Below the pieces are notes generated by a model. That model saw only the letters and a program-made list of their open reading frames with translations. It made no database searches and was not told the origin of the DNA. Of a stretch of 64,000 nt of DNA, positions 43,347 to 51,830 are shown in pieces. This DNA is from Mucilaginibacter kameinonensis (GTDB lineage Bacteria; Bacteroidota; Bacteroidia; Sphingobacteriales; Sphingobacteriaceae). Positions within the stretch are counted from its first letter, which is position 1, and each line of letters begins with the position of its first letter. Where the stretch lies: assembly GCF_003675385.1 (NCBI RefSeq), contig NZ_RCWZ01000001.1, positions 930,001-994,000 of the forward strand. Direction: 5' to 3'. A program made the translations under genes and the position numbers.

Positions 43347-43402
43347 CAATGGTGGACAAAGAAGTTATATAGATATACAGATAGTTTTAAGATATAAATA
43401 CA

Positions 43403-44023
43403 ATGAACGAAAATACAAATACTAATCAAGGCACCCCCTTTAGGGGGCAGGGGGGGCGAATCCTAATAATAGACAATTACGATTCCTTTACCTATAACCT
43501 GGTGCATTTGGTTAATGAGCTTGGCCTGGAGTGCGAGGTTTGGAGGAATGATCAGTTTGCTATTGAAGATGTGGATACTTTTGATAAGATCATCCTTTCG
43601 CCGGGACCTGGTATTCCCTCTGAAGCAGGCTTATTGCTGGATGTGATAGAAAAATATGCGCCTACTAAAAGCATATTTGGCGTGTGCCTTGGTCAGCAGG
43701 CCATTGCCGAGGCGTTTGGCGGTAGTTTGTACAATCTTAACCAGCCTATGCACGGTATAGCAACACCAATAAAAGTTACCGATGGTGGAGAAGAACTTTT
43801 TGCCGGACTACCCGAAAGCTTTAAGGTTGGCCGATACCATTCATGGGTGGTAAGTGGTAATGATCTGCCCGATTCATTACAGGTTACTGCCATTGATGAG
43901 GCCGATAATTCGATCATGGCGCTTAAACACAAGCAATATGATGTGAGGGGCGTACAGTTTCACCCCGAATCAATCCTGACCGATTACGGTAAAGAAATGA
44001 TGCAAAACTGGCTAAAGGCTTAG
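43403..44023 (+). CDS. trpG: Anthranilate synthase component II (glutamine amidotransferase)
   Basis: 206 residues. The class I amidotransferase triad is intact: Cys in IFGVCLGQQAIAEAFGG, His and Glu in QFHPESILTDYG. Supplies ammonia to TrpE. The normal family start ILIIDNYDSFTYNLVHL is preceded by about 18 residues (MNENTNTNQGTPFRGQGG), of which the last nine are encoded by a C/G-rich palindromic repeat. No ATG, GTG or TTG lies between the repeat and the conserved start, so the repeat must be translated. May also serve as PabA. Confidence 0.93.
   Translation: MNENTNTNQGTPFRGQGGRILIIDNYDSFTYNLVHLVNELGLECEVWRNDQFAIEDVDTFDKIILSPGPGIPSEAGLLLDVIEKYAPTKSIFGVCLGQQAIAEAFGGSLYNLNQPMHGIATPIKVTDGGEELFAGLPESFKVGRYHSWVVSGNDLPDSLQVTAIDEADNSIMALKHKQYDVRGVQFHPESILTDYGKEMMQNWLKA
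43433..43457. repeat. C/G-rich palindromic element B, inside trpG
   Basis: CCCCCTTTAGGGGG core followed by a G-run variant of element C. It is in frame within the first 20 codons of trpG. Confidence 0.75.
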
Positions 44024-44065
44024 TTTTAAGGAATTATGATAACTTTGAAAAATTACATTTAAAAA

Positions 44066-44093
44066 CGTCATTGCTTCGTACCTCGCAATGACG
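44066..44093. repeat. GTCATTGC element, short deletion derivative
   Basis: CGTCATTGC (44066-44074) and GCAATGACG (44085-44093), separated by sequence matching one inner arm of the full elements. Lies between trpG and trpC. Confidence 0.6.
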
Positions 44094-44105
44094 GCTTATA
44101 TAACA

Positions 44106-44131
44106 TTCCCCCTTTAGGGGGTTAGGGGGCT
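44106..44131. repeat. C/G-rich palindromic element C, at trpC start
   Basis: CCCCCTTTAGGGGG core plus TTAGGGGGC; ends only 3 bp before the trpC ATG, so it forms the translation-initiation region of trpC. Confidence 0.75.
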
Positions 44132-44133
44132 TT

Positions 44134-44916
44134 ATGACCATACTTGATAAAATAGTTGCCAATAAAAAAAGAGAAGTTGCTTCGGCAAAAAAACGCACAT
44201 CGTATACTGTACTTGAAGAATCGGAGCATTTTCACCGCGATACTCACTCATTTAAGGAGTTTTTGCTTGATCCCTCACGCACCGGTATCATAGCCGAGTT
44301 TAAGCGTAAATCGCCGTCAAAAGGTATCATTAACGATAAAGTAAGGGTTAGTGCCGTTACTACCGATTATGCGGCTGCAGGCGCCTCAGCGCTTTCAGTT
44401 TTAACCGATCGCAATTTTTTCATGGGAAAAAAAGCTGACCTGGTAAAAGCCCGTTCGGTGAATAATATCCCTGTATTGCGCAAAGATTTTATGATAGATG
44501 AGTACCAGGTAATAGAAGCCAAATCATTAGGGGCGGATATCATTCTGCTGATAGCTGCTATACTTACTCCTGCCGAAATTGATAACCTTGCCAAACTGGC
44601 TAAAAGTTTAGGCTTAAACGTGTTACTTGAGGTGCATAACCTTGAGGAATTGGAACGCAGCATTAACCCTAACCTGGATGCTATTGGTGTAAATAACCGC
44701 AACTTGGCCGATTTTACTGTATCGGTAGAAACTTCGTATAAGCTGGCCAAACACATTCCTGCTGAGTTTATGAAAATTTCGGAAAGTGCCATCAGTGATC
44801 CGGAAACTATCCGCCATCTTAAGCTGGAAGGTTTTAACGGCTTCCTTATTGGTGAAACCTTTATGAAGCAGCCCGATCCCGGACAAGCCATGCGCGATTT
44901 TGTTGCCTTGTTATAA
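44134..44916 (+). CDS. trpC: Indole-3-glycerol-phosphate synthase
   Basis: 260 residues. Begins MTILDKIVANKKREVASAKK. Barrel signatures: IIAEFKRKSPSKGIINDKV (catalytic Lys region), SVLTDRNFFMGKKADL, VLRKDFMIDEYQVIEAKSLGADIILLIAA, LLEVHNLEELERS, IGVNNRNLADFTV, ISESAISDPETI and GFLIGETFM. Not fused to TrpF. It follows trpG directly; trpD, trpF, trpB and trpA are not in the window. Confidence 0.96.
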   Translation: MTILDKIVANKKREVASAKKRTSYTVLEESEHFHRDTHSFKEFLLDPSRTGIIAEFKRKSPSKGIINDKVRVSAVTTDYAAAGASALSVLTDRNFFMGKKADLVKARSVNNIPVLRKDFMIDEYQVIEAKSLGADIILLIAAILTPAEIDNLAKLAKSLGLNVLLEVHNLEELERSINPNLDAIGVNNRNLADFTVSVETSYKLAKHIPAEFMKISESAISDPETIRHLKLEGFNGFLIGETFMKQPDPGQAMRDFVALL

Positions 44917-45296
44917 GCTTGTAATACCATGAGGCGGGTGTTGAAAGATGAATGATTGCCACGCAAAGATGTTGCGTATCTACTACGATATGGCTGGCCA
45001 TAAACTGGTTGCTGAGCCCGTTCCGCAAATTGTATAAAATACATCAAGACTGTTTTAATGCCCGGTTAGGAGATAGCCGGGCATTTTTTTTAACCAGAAA
45101 TAGAAATAATTTCATAGGGGTTTCATTGTTCATTTTGTTCATGTTTTATCAAACATATTTTTGGTATTTTACGTAAAAGGGCACACATCAATACCTGGCT
45201 GGCGTGCAATGTCGTTATCTGCCAGCCCGAAAATCTGTGCTCAATAAGAGGCTTCTTTTAAAAAAGAAGGCTTGCTTGCGGTCACATTTATTGAGT
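44917..45296. other. Intergenic region after trpC
   Basis: 380 bp. It holds the trpC terminator (45057-45091) and a 22-codon open frame at 44969-45037 with two adjacent Tyr codons (MLRIYYDMAGHKLVAE...), ending 20 bp before the terminator. That could be a leader peptide or chance. The remainder up to the adhesin signal peptide shows nothing recognisable. Confidence 0.45.
45057..45091 (+). terminator. Terminator after trpC
   Basis: ATGCCCGG/CCGGGCAT stem, 12-nt loop, eight T; 140 bp beyond the trpC stop. Confidence 0.85.
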
Positions 45297-48200
45297 ATGA
45301 AGAGACTTATGAAGAAGATTAATAAGCCGTTACTTATACTACTACTTTTGCTGATCCTTACTTCATTTGCCGGGTACAGCCAAACCTGTACGTTAAATGT
45401 TTCAATAACCTCAACAGCTACAACCATTTGTTCAGGAAAAAGTGTAACCCTGACTGCCAATACAAGCGGAGGTACAGGCCCGTTTACCTATGTTTGGAAT
45501 ACGGGTGAAACCACCCCAACTATTGACGTAAATCAAGGTGGAAATTATACTGTTACCGTAAGCGATAAAACCCCGGGTTGCCAGCCAAAGGTTGCCAATT
45601 TTTCTGTCACTGCTGTTGCGTCGCCAACCCCTCCTGTAGTTGACCCGCAGGCTGTTTGCCCCAATACAGCCGCAACGTTGACAGCCAAAGCGCCGGGAGG
45701 TACTTACCAATGGTATGATGCTGATGGCAATTTTTTGTATACGGGTAATCCATATGTAACACCTCCGGTTAATAAGGCAACTCTTTTTTTTGTAGAAACA
45801 ACATTAAACAATTGTACCAGTACAAGAAGCTCGGTTTATGTTTATGTAACCGGAGGGCCAAGTATTCAGTCAGATCCGGTGTGTTATGGAACTTCAGCAA
45901 CGTTAAAGGCATCCGGCGCCGATAGTTATGCATGGTATGCAAATTCATCAGGTACGGGAACTCCATTAAGTAACGACCCGACGTTTTCAACACCTCCTTT
46001 ATTTGCAAACACAACTTATTATCTTTTTACAGCACTTAGAGGTTGCACCAGCGGAGGGATACCTGTTGTGGCCCGTATCAATGCGCCGCCGGCTGTTCCG
46101 GTAGTAAACGCAACGTATAGTGTTTGTTCCGGATCGTTGACAACTTTGCATGCCGATGCCTCAGGAGTGGTTGAATGGTATGATGTACCATCAGGTGGGG
46201 CCCTGCTAATTTCAAGTCCTGATTTTACAACACCGGTACTTACATCTCCCGTTACCTATTACGCGCAAACGCGTGTGGGCGATTGTATCAGTAGCCGAAT
46301 ACCGGTGCCTGTATCTGTGACGCCAATACCTGTCGCGCCGCCATCTCAAACAGCCAGTACCTGTTATGGCACAAGCGCTACGCTAACTGCCGATCCATCG
46401 CCAACGGGCACATATAATTGGTATAGATCAGCAACTGGCGGTAGTTCGATTGGTGCAGGTAATACTTTTCGGACCCCGATACTGACAAACAATATAATTT
46501 ATTATGTTGAGCATACTACAGGTGGTTGCACAAGCGACCGTACCCCGATAAATGTTACGGTAACCCCGGCGCCCGAACCTCCGATTATGCCCGACGGGCC
46601 GGTGATCTGTAACGGAACTTCGACTCCTTTAACGGCGACATCTCCTACGCAGGGCGGAACTTTTCAATGGTTTACTACGGCTACCGGCGGTACCGCCCTT
46701 TTTACCGGCGATACATTTAACACCCCGGCGTTAACAGCCACTACAACCTATTATGTTCAAACTACTGTTGGTGGGTGCGTAAGTGACAGATCGCCAATTA
46801 CAGTAACCGTACTTGATGCCATCCCGGTTCCTGTTCCTCCGGCTGATGTGCCGATATGCGCCGGTTCTTCGGCTACGCTTACAGTAACAGGCTCGCCCGA
46901 TGATTATGAGTGGTATGATCAGCTAACCGGTGGCAATCTGCTGATAACCGGTAATACTTATGTTACCCCCGAGCTAACTGCAAATGCAACGTATTATGTA
47001 CAAAGTATAGCCAATGGCTGCAACAGTGCACGTATTGCGATAACAGTGCACGTTAACAATCCTCCAGCTGCCCCTGCGGTTAATGGTACGGCAACGGTGT
47101 GCCCCGGCCAGCCAGCCACCTTGAGCGTCCCAGCGTCGGGTACCACCATTGAGTGGTATACTGATGCTATTGGTGGAACGCTTTTGTTTACAGGCAATAC
47201 CTATACTACCGATCCTGTGCTTAGTCAAACAACGTTTTACGCGCAGGCGAGCAATGGTTCATGTGTAAGTCAGCGAACAGCTTTTACCGTATCTACAATT
47301 CCAATTATTGATCCGCAGTTCCGGTACCCATCCGGTACTGTTTGTACTTCCGGAAGTAACGTTTCTCCGGCTATTTATAATCCGGACGGAGGTACTTTTA
47401 CTTCAACACCAGCAGGGCTTGTTTTTGTAAGTAATACTACCGGCGAGATCAATGTAGCAGCAAGCGCTTTAGGAAAATACACTATTATTTTTACTTATGG
47501 TGGCACATGCGCGGGTTCAGCCAGTCAAAGTATATCGATAGTTACAACGCCAGATGCCCGTTTTACTTACAATACTCCATTTTGTAAGGATGCTAAGAAC
47601 CCCTTGCCGGTTTTTGCAACTGGTGCCAGTGCCGGAATTTTTAGTGAGCCTACAGGCAGACTTAAATTTAAAAATACCAGCACCGGCGAGATAGACCTTG
47701 CGAATAGCATGGCAGGGACATATACCGTAACCAACACAATTGCAGCAAGCAGCGGATGCCCTGCAAGCGTTGCTACGGGAACTGTGACTCTTTACAATGC
47801 AGTTATAATATATGCCGGGCCAAACCAGGCTGTGCCACCGGGCGTACCTGTACAACTGGCCGGCAGCGGAAACACAGCAGCGAAATGGAGCGGTGGGGCA
47901 GGTAGTTTTTCTGATAAAACACTTAAGGATGCTGTTTACACTCCAGCCGTGGGAGAAACAGTGGCCAAACTTACGCTAACCTCCGATGATCCTGCCGGTC
48001 CCTGCAGTTTTAAATCGAGTACTGTTACCATATATATAAATTCGGTGCCAGCCGCTCCTACGGCTTCGGCCAAACCTGTTTGTGTGGGCAATACAACTAC
48101 ACTTATAGCCACCGCGCCGGGTGGAACATACCATTGGTATAGCGATGCTTCCGGCGGTACACTCCTTAAAACCGGGCCTATATTTACTACTCCGCCAATA

Positions 48201-50648
48201 ATTAATGATATTACTTACTACGTTTCAACAACTATAGGTGGCATTACAAGCAACAGGACTCCTGTTTTAGTCCATCCAACACCACAACCAGCAGCGCCAG
48301 AGGTTACCTGGGCTCCGGTTTGTGAAGGGACTTCCGCCATACTTACGGCAAGTGGTTCAACTGGTACCTATACCTGGTATAATTTACCTCTTGGAGGCAC
48401 CCCGATACACAATGGCAGTACTTTTTCTACAGCTCAATTAACCATCAACAGAACTTATTATGTAGAAACTTCGGTTAATGGTTGTATTAGCGAGCGTAAA
48501 AAGGTTGATGTTGTAGTTACGCCCGCCCCGCAGGTAACCAGCAGCCCTACCAGCGATCCGGTATGCAGCGGTACCGCGTTAAATTATACCATTACCGCCG
48601 ATCAGCCTGGTACAACTTTTTCGTGGGACCGCCAGGCTATTGCCGGCATCAGCAACCCTGCTGTAACGGGCCAAACAACAAGTTCCATTACCGAAACACT
48701 TATTAACACCAAAGGGGCAGCTGTTGATGTAACTTATTCTATTACGCCATATTTGAACGGTTGCCCGGGGGAGGTGTTTCAATATGTAGTTACCGTAAAT
48801 GCTACGCCTGTTGTTGTAAGTGATCCTCCGCCTCCAGTTTGTAATGCCGCAAGCCCTAATTACGAGGTTAAATTTAATCCACAGGTAACAAGCTTTACCT
48901 GGAGCCGGGACGCGGTTCAGGGTATCAGTAATGCTGCCGTAACGGGACAGGCGTCTACCACCATCAAAGAGGTGCTTTATAACACCACTAATGATCCCAT
49001 TGTGGTTACTTACATGTTTAATTTTAAAACCAATGACTGCCCGGGCGCGCAATATCCGCTTAACGTAACAGTTAATCCGGGAGTATCGGTTACCACCCCT
49101 CAACCAGATCCCAGATGTAACAATACGCCGCTGGGGCTCACTTTAACGTCTAACGTAGGGTCGGCTACCTTTTTGTGGAGCCGGCAGGCTGTGCCAGGTA
49201 TCAGCAACGCGGCGGTTACTAATGAAACAGCAAACCCTATCAACGAAACCCTGATTAATACTACAACAAACCCTATTCAGGTATCTTATATTGTAACACC
49301 TATGGCATTTGGCTGCAGCAGCTCGCCGGTTAGGTATACCGTGACCGTAATGCCCGAAACAGCAATGCATGAAATCTTTGTTAGCACTCCCGTTTGCGAA
49401 GGGAATGAGATTACACTGCAAACCGTGCCTGTAGCCAATGCCAGATATTTGTGGACAGGCCCCAATAATTTCAGATCGGAAGGGACGAGCCCGATCGTAA
49501 CCATTCCTAATGCTACGGCCGCCAACGCCGGGGATTATAGTTTATCTGTAATCTTGAATACCTGCCCAAGCGAGCCAAGTACTAAGACGGTTCAGGTAAA
49601 CAGTATCCCAATTGTTAATGCAGGCCCCTCACATACTGAATGTGTTAGCGTGCCATCTATACAACTTGATGGCAGTGTCAGCAGAACAGGGATCTGGAGT
49701 GGTGGCCAGGGAGGAACCTTCGCTCTTTTGAGTGATCCAAAGACTCAATATTTCCCATCTGCGGCAGACAGGGCTAACGGATCGGTTAAATTAACGCTTA
49801 CATCAACCGGTGTTGATTGCGCGGCAGTACACAGCGATGTAATCATTACGTTTGCGCCAAGCCCTGGTGCAGATGCGGGACCGTCAAGTATTAACAATGT
49901 TTGTAATCAGAATCCTATGGTGGCTTTAAGTGGCCGGCCGCTTTCAGGTACCACTGTAAAATGGACCTCGGCGTCGGGGTTGGGTAGGTTCATTCCTTCG
50001 GATGTATCAGAAAATGTAACCTTTCAACCTGATCCTATTGATATTGCCAAGGGCTCAGTTAAATTAACGCTTAGAGCAACGCAGGCAGATGATTGTCATA
50101 CTCCTACCGATGACATTACCATTAATTTTGTTCCGCCGCCAACGGTACAAGCCGATGCCGCAGGCGATACAAGGTATGTTTTGAAAGACCATACCATCAC
50201 TTTAAACCCTGTGGTGAGCAGTGATAACGTAACATATGAATGGACCCCGGCCACCGGCCTGAGCAGCACTACTGTTAAAAATCCGGTTGTAACCGGCGAT
50301 CAGGACATCGTTTATCAGCTTAAAATCACCGAGAAATCAAACGGCTGTGTAAACCAAAGCCAGGTAGCTGTTAAGGTTTCGCCGGTAATAAACATCAGCA
50401 ATACATTTACACCTAATGGTGATGGCATAAATGACTACTGGGAGATTAAAGGCCTTGTAGCTTATGAAAACAGTACTGTTGATGTTTATAACCGTTACGG
50501 GCAACCGCTGTTCCACTCGGTAGGATATCCTAAACCATGGGATGGTACTTACCAGGGAAAACAGATGCCGTCAGGTACTTACTACTATGTAGTAAATACA
50601 AAGATGAATAACCAGGTTCTTTCGGGGTATGTGGTGATTTTACGTTGA
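45297..50648 (+). CDS. Giant Ig-like repeat adhesin with T9SS type B (CHU_C) sorting domain
   Basis: 1783 residues from ATG 45297 (signal peptide KPLLILLLLLILTSFAGYSQ; a longer frame opens at an upstream TTG). Residues about 115-670 and 915-1078 contain repeated CHU-type Ig modules with the pattern VCxGxxATLTA...GTYxWYxxxxGGTxLxTGxxFxTPxLxxxTTYYVxTxxxGCxS. Residues about 1080-1350 are three copies of another module (SWDRQAIAGISNPAVTG type). The last about 85 residues (ISNTFTPNGDGINDYWEIKG ... SGTYYYVVNTKMNNQVLSGYVVILR) are the gliding-motility-associated C-terminal domain that directs type IX secretion and surface attachment. Probably binds polymers or cells. Confidence 0.93.
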   Translation: MKRLMKKINKPLLILLLLLILTSFAGYSQTCTLNVSITSTATTICSGKSVTLTANTSGGTGPFTYVWNTGETTPTIDVNQGGNYTVTVSDKTPGCQPKVANFSVTAVASPTPPVVDPQAVCPNTAATLTAKAPGGTYQWYDADGNFLYTGNPYVTPPVNKATLFFVETTLNNCTSTRSSVYVYVTGGPSIQSDPVCYGTSATLKASGADSYAWYANSSGTGTPLSNDPTFSTPPLFANTTYYLFTALRGCTSGGIPVVARINAPPAVPVVNATYSVCSGSLTTLHADASGVVEWYDVPSGGALLISSPDFTTPVLTSPVTYYAQTRVGDCISSRIPVPVSVTPIPVAPPSQTASTCYGTSATLTADPSPTGTYNWYRSATGGSSIGAGNTFRTPILTNNIIYYVEHTTGGCTSDRTPINVTVTPAPEPPIMPDGPVICNGTSTPLTATSPTQGGTFQWFTTATGGTALFTGDTFNTPALTATTTYYVQTTVGGCVSDRSPITVTVLDAIPVPVPPADVPICAGSSATLTVTGSPDDYEWYDQLTGGNLLITGNTYVTPELTANATYYVQSIANGCNSARIAITVHVNNPPAAPAVNGTATVCPGQPATLSVPASGTTIEWYTDAIGGTLLFTGNTYTTDPVLSQTTFYAQASNGSCVSQRTAFTVSTIPIIDPQFRYPSGTVCTSGSNVSPAIYNPDGGTFTSTPAGLVFVSNTTGEINVAASALGKYTIIFTYGGTCAGSASQSISIVTTPDARFTYNTPFCKDAKNPLPVFATGASAGIFSEPTGRLKFKNTSTGEIDLANSMAGTYTVTNTIAASSGCPASVATGTVTLYNAVIIYAGPNQAVPPGVPVQLAGSGNTAAKWSGGAGSFSDKTLKDAVYTPAVGETVAKLTLTSDDPAGPCSFKSSTVTIYINSVPAAPTASAKPVCVGNTTTLIATAPGGTYHWYSDASGGTLLKTGPIFTTPPIINDITYYVSTTIGGITSNRTPVLVHPTPQPAAPEVTWAPVCEGTSAILTASGSTGTYTWYNLPLGGTPIHNGSTFSTAQLTINRTYYVETSVNGCISERKKVDVVVTPAPQVTSSPTSDPVCSGTALNYTITADQPGTTFSWDRQAIAGISNPAVTGQTTSSITETLINTKGAAVDVTYSITPYLNGCPGEVFQYVVTVNATPVVVSDPPPPVCNAASPNYEVKFNPQVTSFTWSRDAVQGISNAAVTGQASTTIKEVLYNTTNDPIVVTYMFNFKTNDCPGAQYPLNVTVNPGVSVTTPQPDPRCNNTPLGLTLTSNVGSATFLWSRQAVPGISNAAVTNETANPINETLINTTTNPIQVSYIVTPMAFGCSSSPVRYTVTVMPETAMHEIFVSTPVCEGNEITLQTVPVANARYLWTGPNNFRSEGTSPIVTIPNATAANAGDYSLSVILNTCPSEPSTKTVQVNSIPIVNAGPSHTECVSVPSIQLDGSVSRTGIWSGGQGGTFALLSDPKTQYFPSAADRANGSVKLTLTSTGVDCAAVHSDVIITFAPSPGADAGPSSINNVCNQNPMVALSGRPLSGTTVKWTSASGLGRFIPSDVSENVTFQPDPIDIAKGSVKLTLRATQADDCHTPTDDITINFVPPPTVQADAAGDTRYVLKDHTITLNPVVSSDNVTYEWTPATGLSSTTVKNPVVTGDQDIVYQLKITEKSNGCVNQSQVAVKVSPVINISNTFTPNGDGINDYWEIKGLVAYENSTVDVYNRYGQPLFHSVGYPKPWDGTYQGKQMPSGTYYYVVNTKMNNQVLSGYVVILR

Positions 50649-50654
50649 TGAAAC

Positions 50655-50846
50655 TTAAAGTAGTTTTAGTACTATTAAAAGCGCCACGAACGAGAATACA
50701 GCCAGGTTCAAAAACTGTTTTGACCGCAGGTTTGCCTGGACAATTTCAGAGGCGCGGCCATTATCAATGAAACGATAATACCTACGGCTGTAACCGTATG
50801 ATATGATAAACAGGATTAAGGGGATGTAAAGCAGTAAATATTTCAT
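50655..50846 (-). CDS. Small membrane protein
   Basis: 63 residues from ATG 50846 (MKYLLLYIPLILFIISYGY); upstream in-frame ATGs at 50852 and beyond give up to six more. Two membrane segments (about 3-19 and 44-61) with a basic, aromatic loop YSRRYYRFIDNGRASEIVQANLRSK between. No family recognised. The start codon is embedded in a 42-bp perfect palindrome. Convergent with the adhesin gene, 6 bp apart. Confidence 0.55.
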   Translation of the reverse strand: MKYLLLYIPLILFIISYGYSRRYYRFIDNGRASEIVQANLRSKQFLNLAVFSFVALLIVLKLL

Positions 50847-50885
50847 TAACATAAAATTAAGCAAACGCCTAATTTTATGTTAATG
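50844..50885. repeat. 42-bp palindrome over small-protein start
   Basis: Perfect 16-bp arms CATTAACATAAAATTA (50844-50859) and its complement (50870-50885) around a 10-bp centre. The ATG of the small membrane protein is in one arm, with a mirror ATG in the other. No T run follows, so it is not a simple terminator. Confidence 0.7.
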
Positions 50886-51032
50886 GTTAAAAAAAACTGA
50901 ACGGAATGAACAAAACAATTACTGATGCTGTAGCGATTTTGCTAATCACTAATTTACAGTTCTTTAGCTGTTGTATGATTATTGTTTACTTGGGCCGATT
51001 GCTTTACGCGGACCAATCATGGTGTGTGTTAT

Positions 51033-51806
51033 TTAAAAATTTCGCCTTACAACATGATCAATGGCTACTCCCCAAAACTTGCCCAAAGCCTCCGCTCCCT
51101 TTTTATTGGGATGCAGGTAAAATGTGCCTTGTTTGCCGTTTTCAGGGATCAGATAGGTAAGGTGATTTTTTTCAAAATAGGCATAAGCCTTGGTGTCGCC
51201 TACAAAAACATGTTTGGGATTTGTTGTAGCATATGTTTTTACAAGGCCATCTATCATTGGCACATAACTTTGCAACCTGCTTAGGCCTTCCTGTAAATAT
51301 TTTCCGCCGTTATAGGTGTTTGGGCTATACCATACCGGGTGCTGGAAAATGACTATCGCCTTTGAGAAATCGGCCAAAAGTTTATCAACTATGGTTTTTA
51401 AGTTTTTCTGGTAATCTTCGGGCGAAACAGGCGCACCATGTGGGCCCTGGATAGCGCTGTCATTTGTACCCAGTTTTATCGAAAATATCAACAATGCATC
51501 TTTATTGGTAAAGGCGCTTGCTGCTTGTTCTATTTTAGTAAAAGTATCCGTGCCCGGCAAAAAATCAAGCGTGGTATAACCACTATGTCCTTGATTGCTG
51601 AAATTTACGGCATCCAGGTTTTTCTGTTTTTGCAGATAAGCTACAGCGGTTGCAGGCGGGGCTTCTGTAGCCGCATCGGCGAGTTGAACACCCTGGGTTA
51701 TACTATTGCCGATAAATACAATGTTGAGCGCATTCTTTTTATGCTGAGCTAACGTTATAGTTGAGGCCATGAATAACAGCATGGCCGCTAACAGATACTT
51801 TTTCAT
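51033..51806 (-). CDS. SGNH/GDSL-family hydrolase, secreted
   Basis: 257 residues with signal peptide ending TITLAQ. Block I IVFIGNSITQG has the nucleophilic Ser in GNS, block III is KLGTND, and block V HPNKKG carries the catalytic His. Block II NQGHSGYTT is also present. Likely a carbohydrate esterase or lipase-like enzyme acting outside the inner membrane. It follows the prolyl oligopeptidase on the same strand by 24 bp, suggesting co-transcription. Confidence 0.9.
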   Translation of the reverse strand: MKKYLLAAMLLFMASTITLAQHKKNALNIVFIGNSITQGVQLADAATEAPPATAVAYLQKQKNLDAVNFSNQGHSGYTTLDFLPGTDTFTKIEQAASAFTNKDALLIFSIKLGTNDSAIQGPHGAPVSPEDYQKNLKTIVDKLLADFSKAIVIFQHPVWYSPNTYNGGKYLQEGLSRLQSYVPMIDGLVKTYATTNPKHVFVGDTKAYAYFEKNHLTYLIPENGKQGTFYLHPNKKGAEALGKFWGVAIDHVVRRNF

Positions 51807-51830
51807 TTTACTTATTGAAAAAATCTAATA

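Noticed and set aside
43403..43456. Frameshift or pseudogene call for trpG
   Set aside because: The repeat keeps the frame, and the triad and full length are intact.
44367..45047. 226-codon minus-strand frame
   Set aside because: Antisense to trpC; no domain features.
48579..49103. 174-codon minus-strand frame
   Set aside because: Antisense inside the adhesin; composition is typical of a shadow frame.
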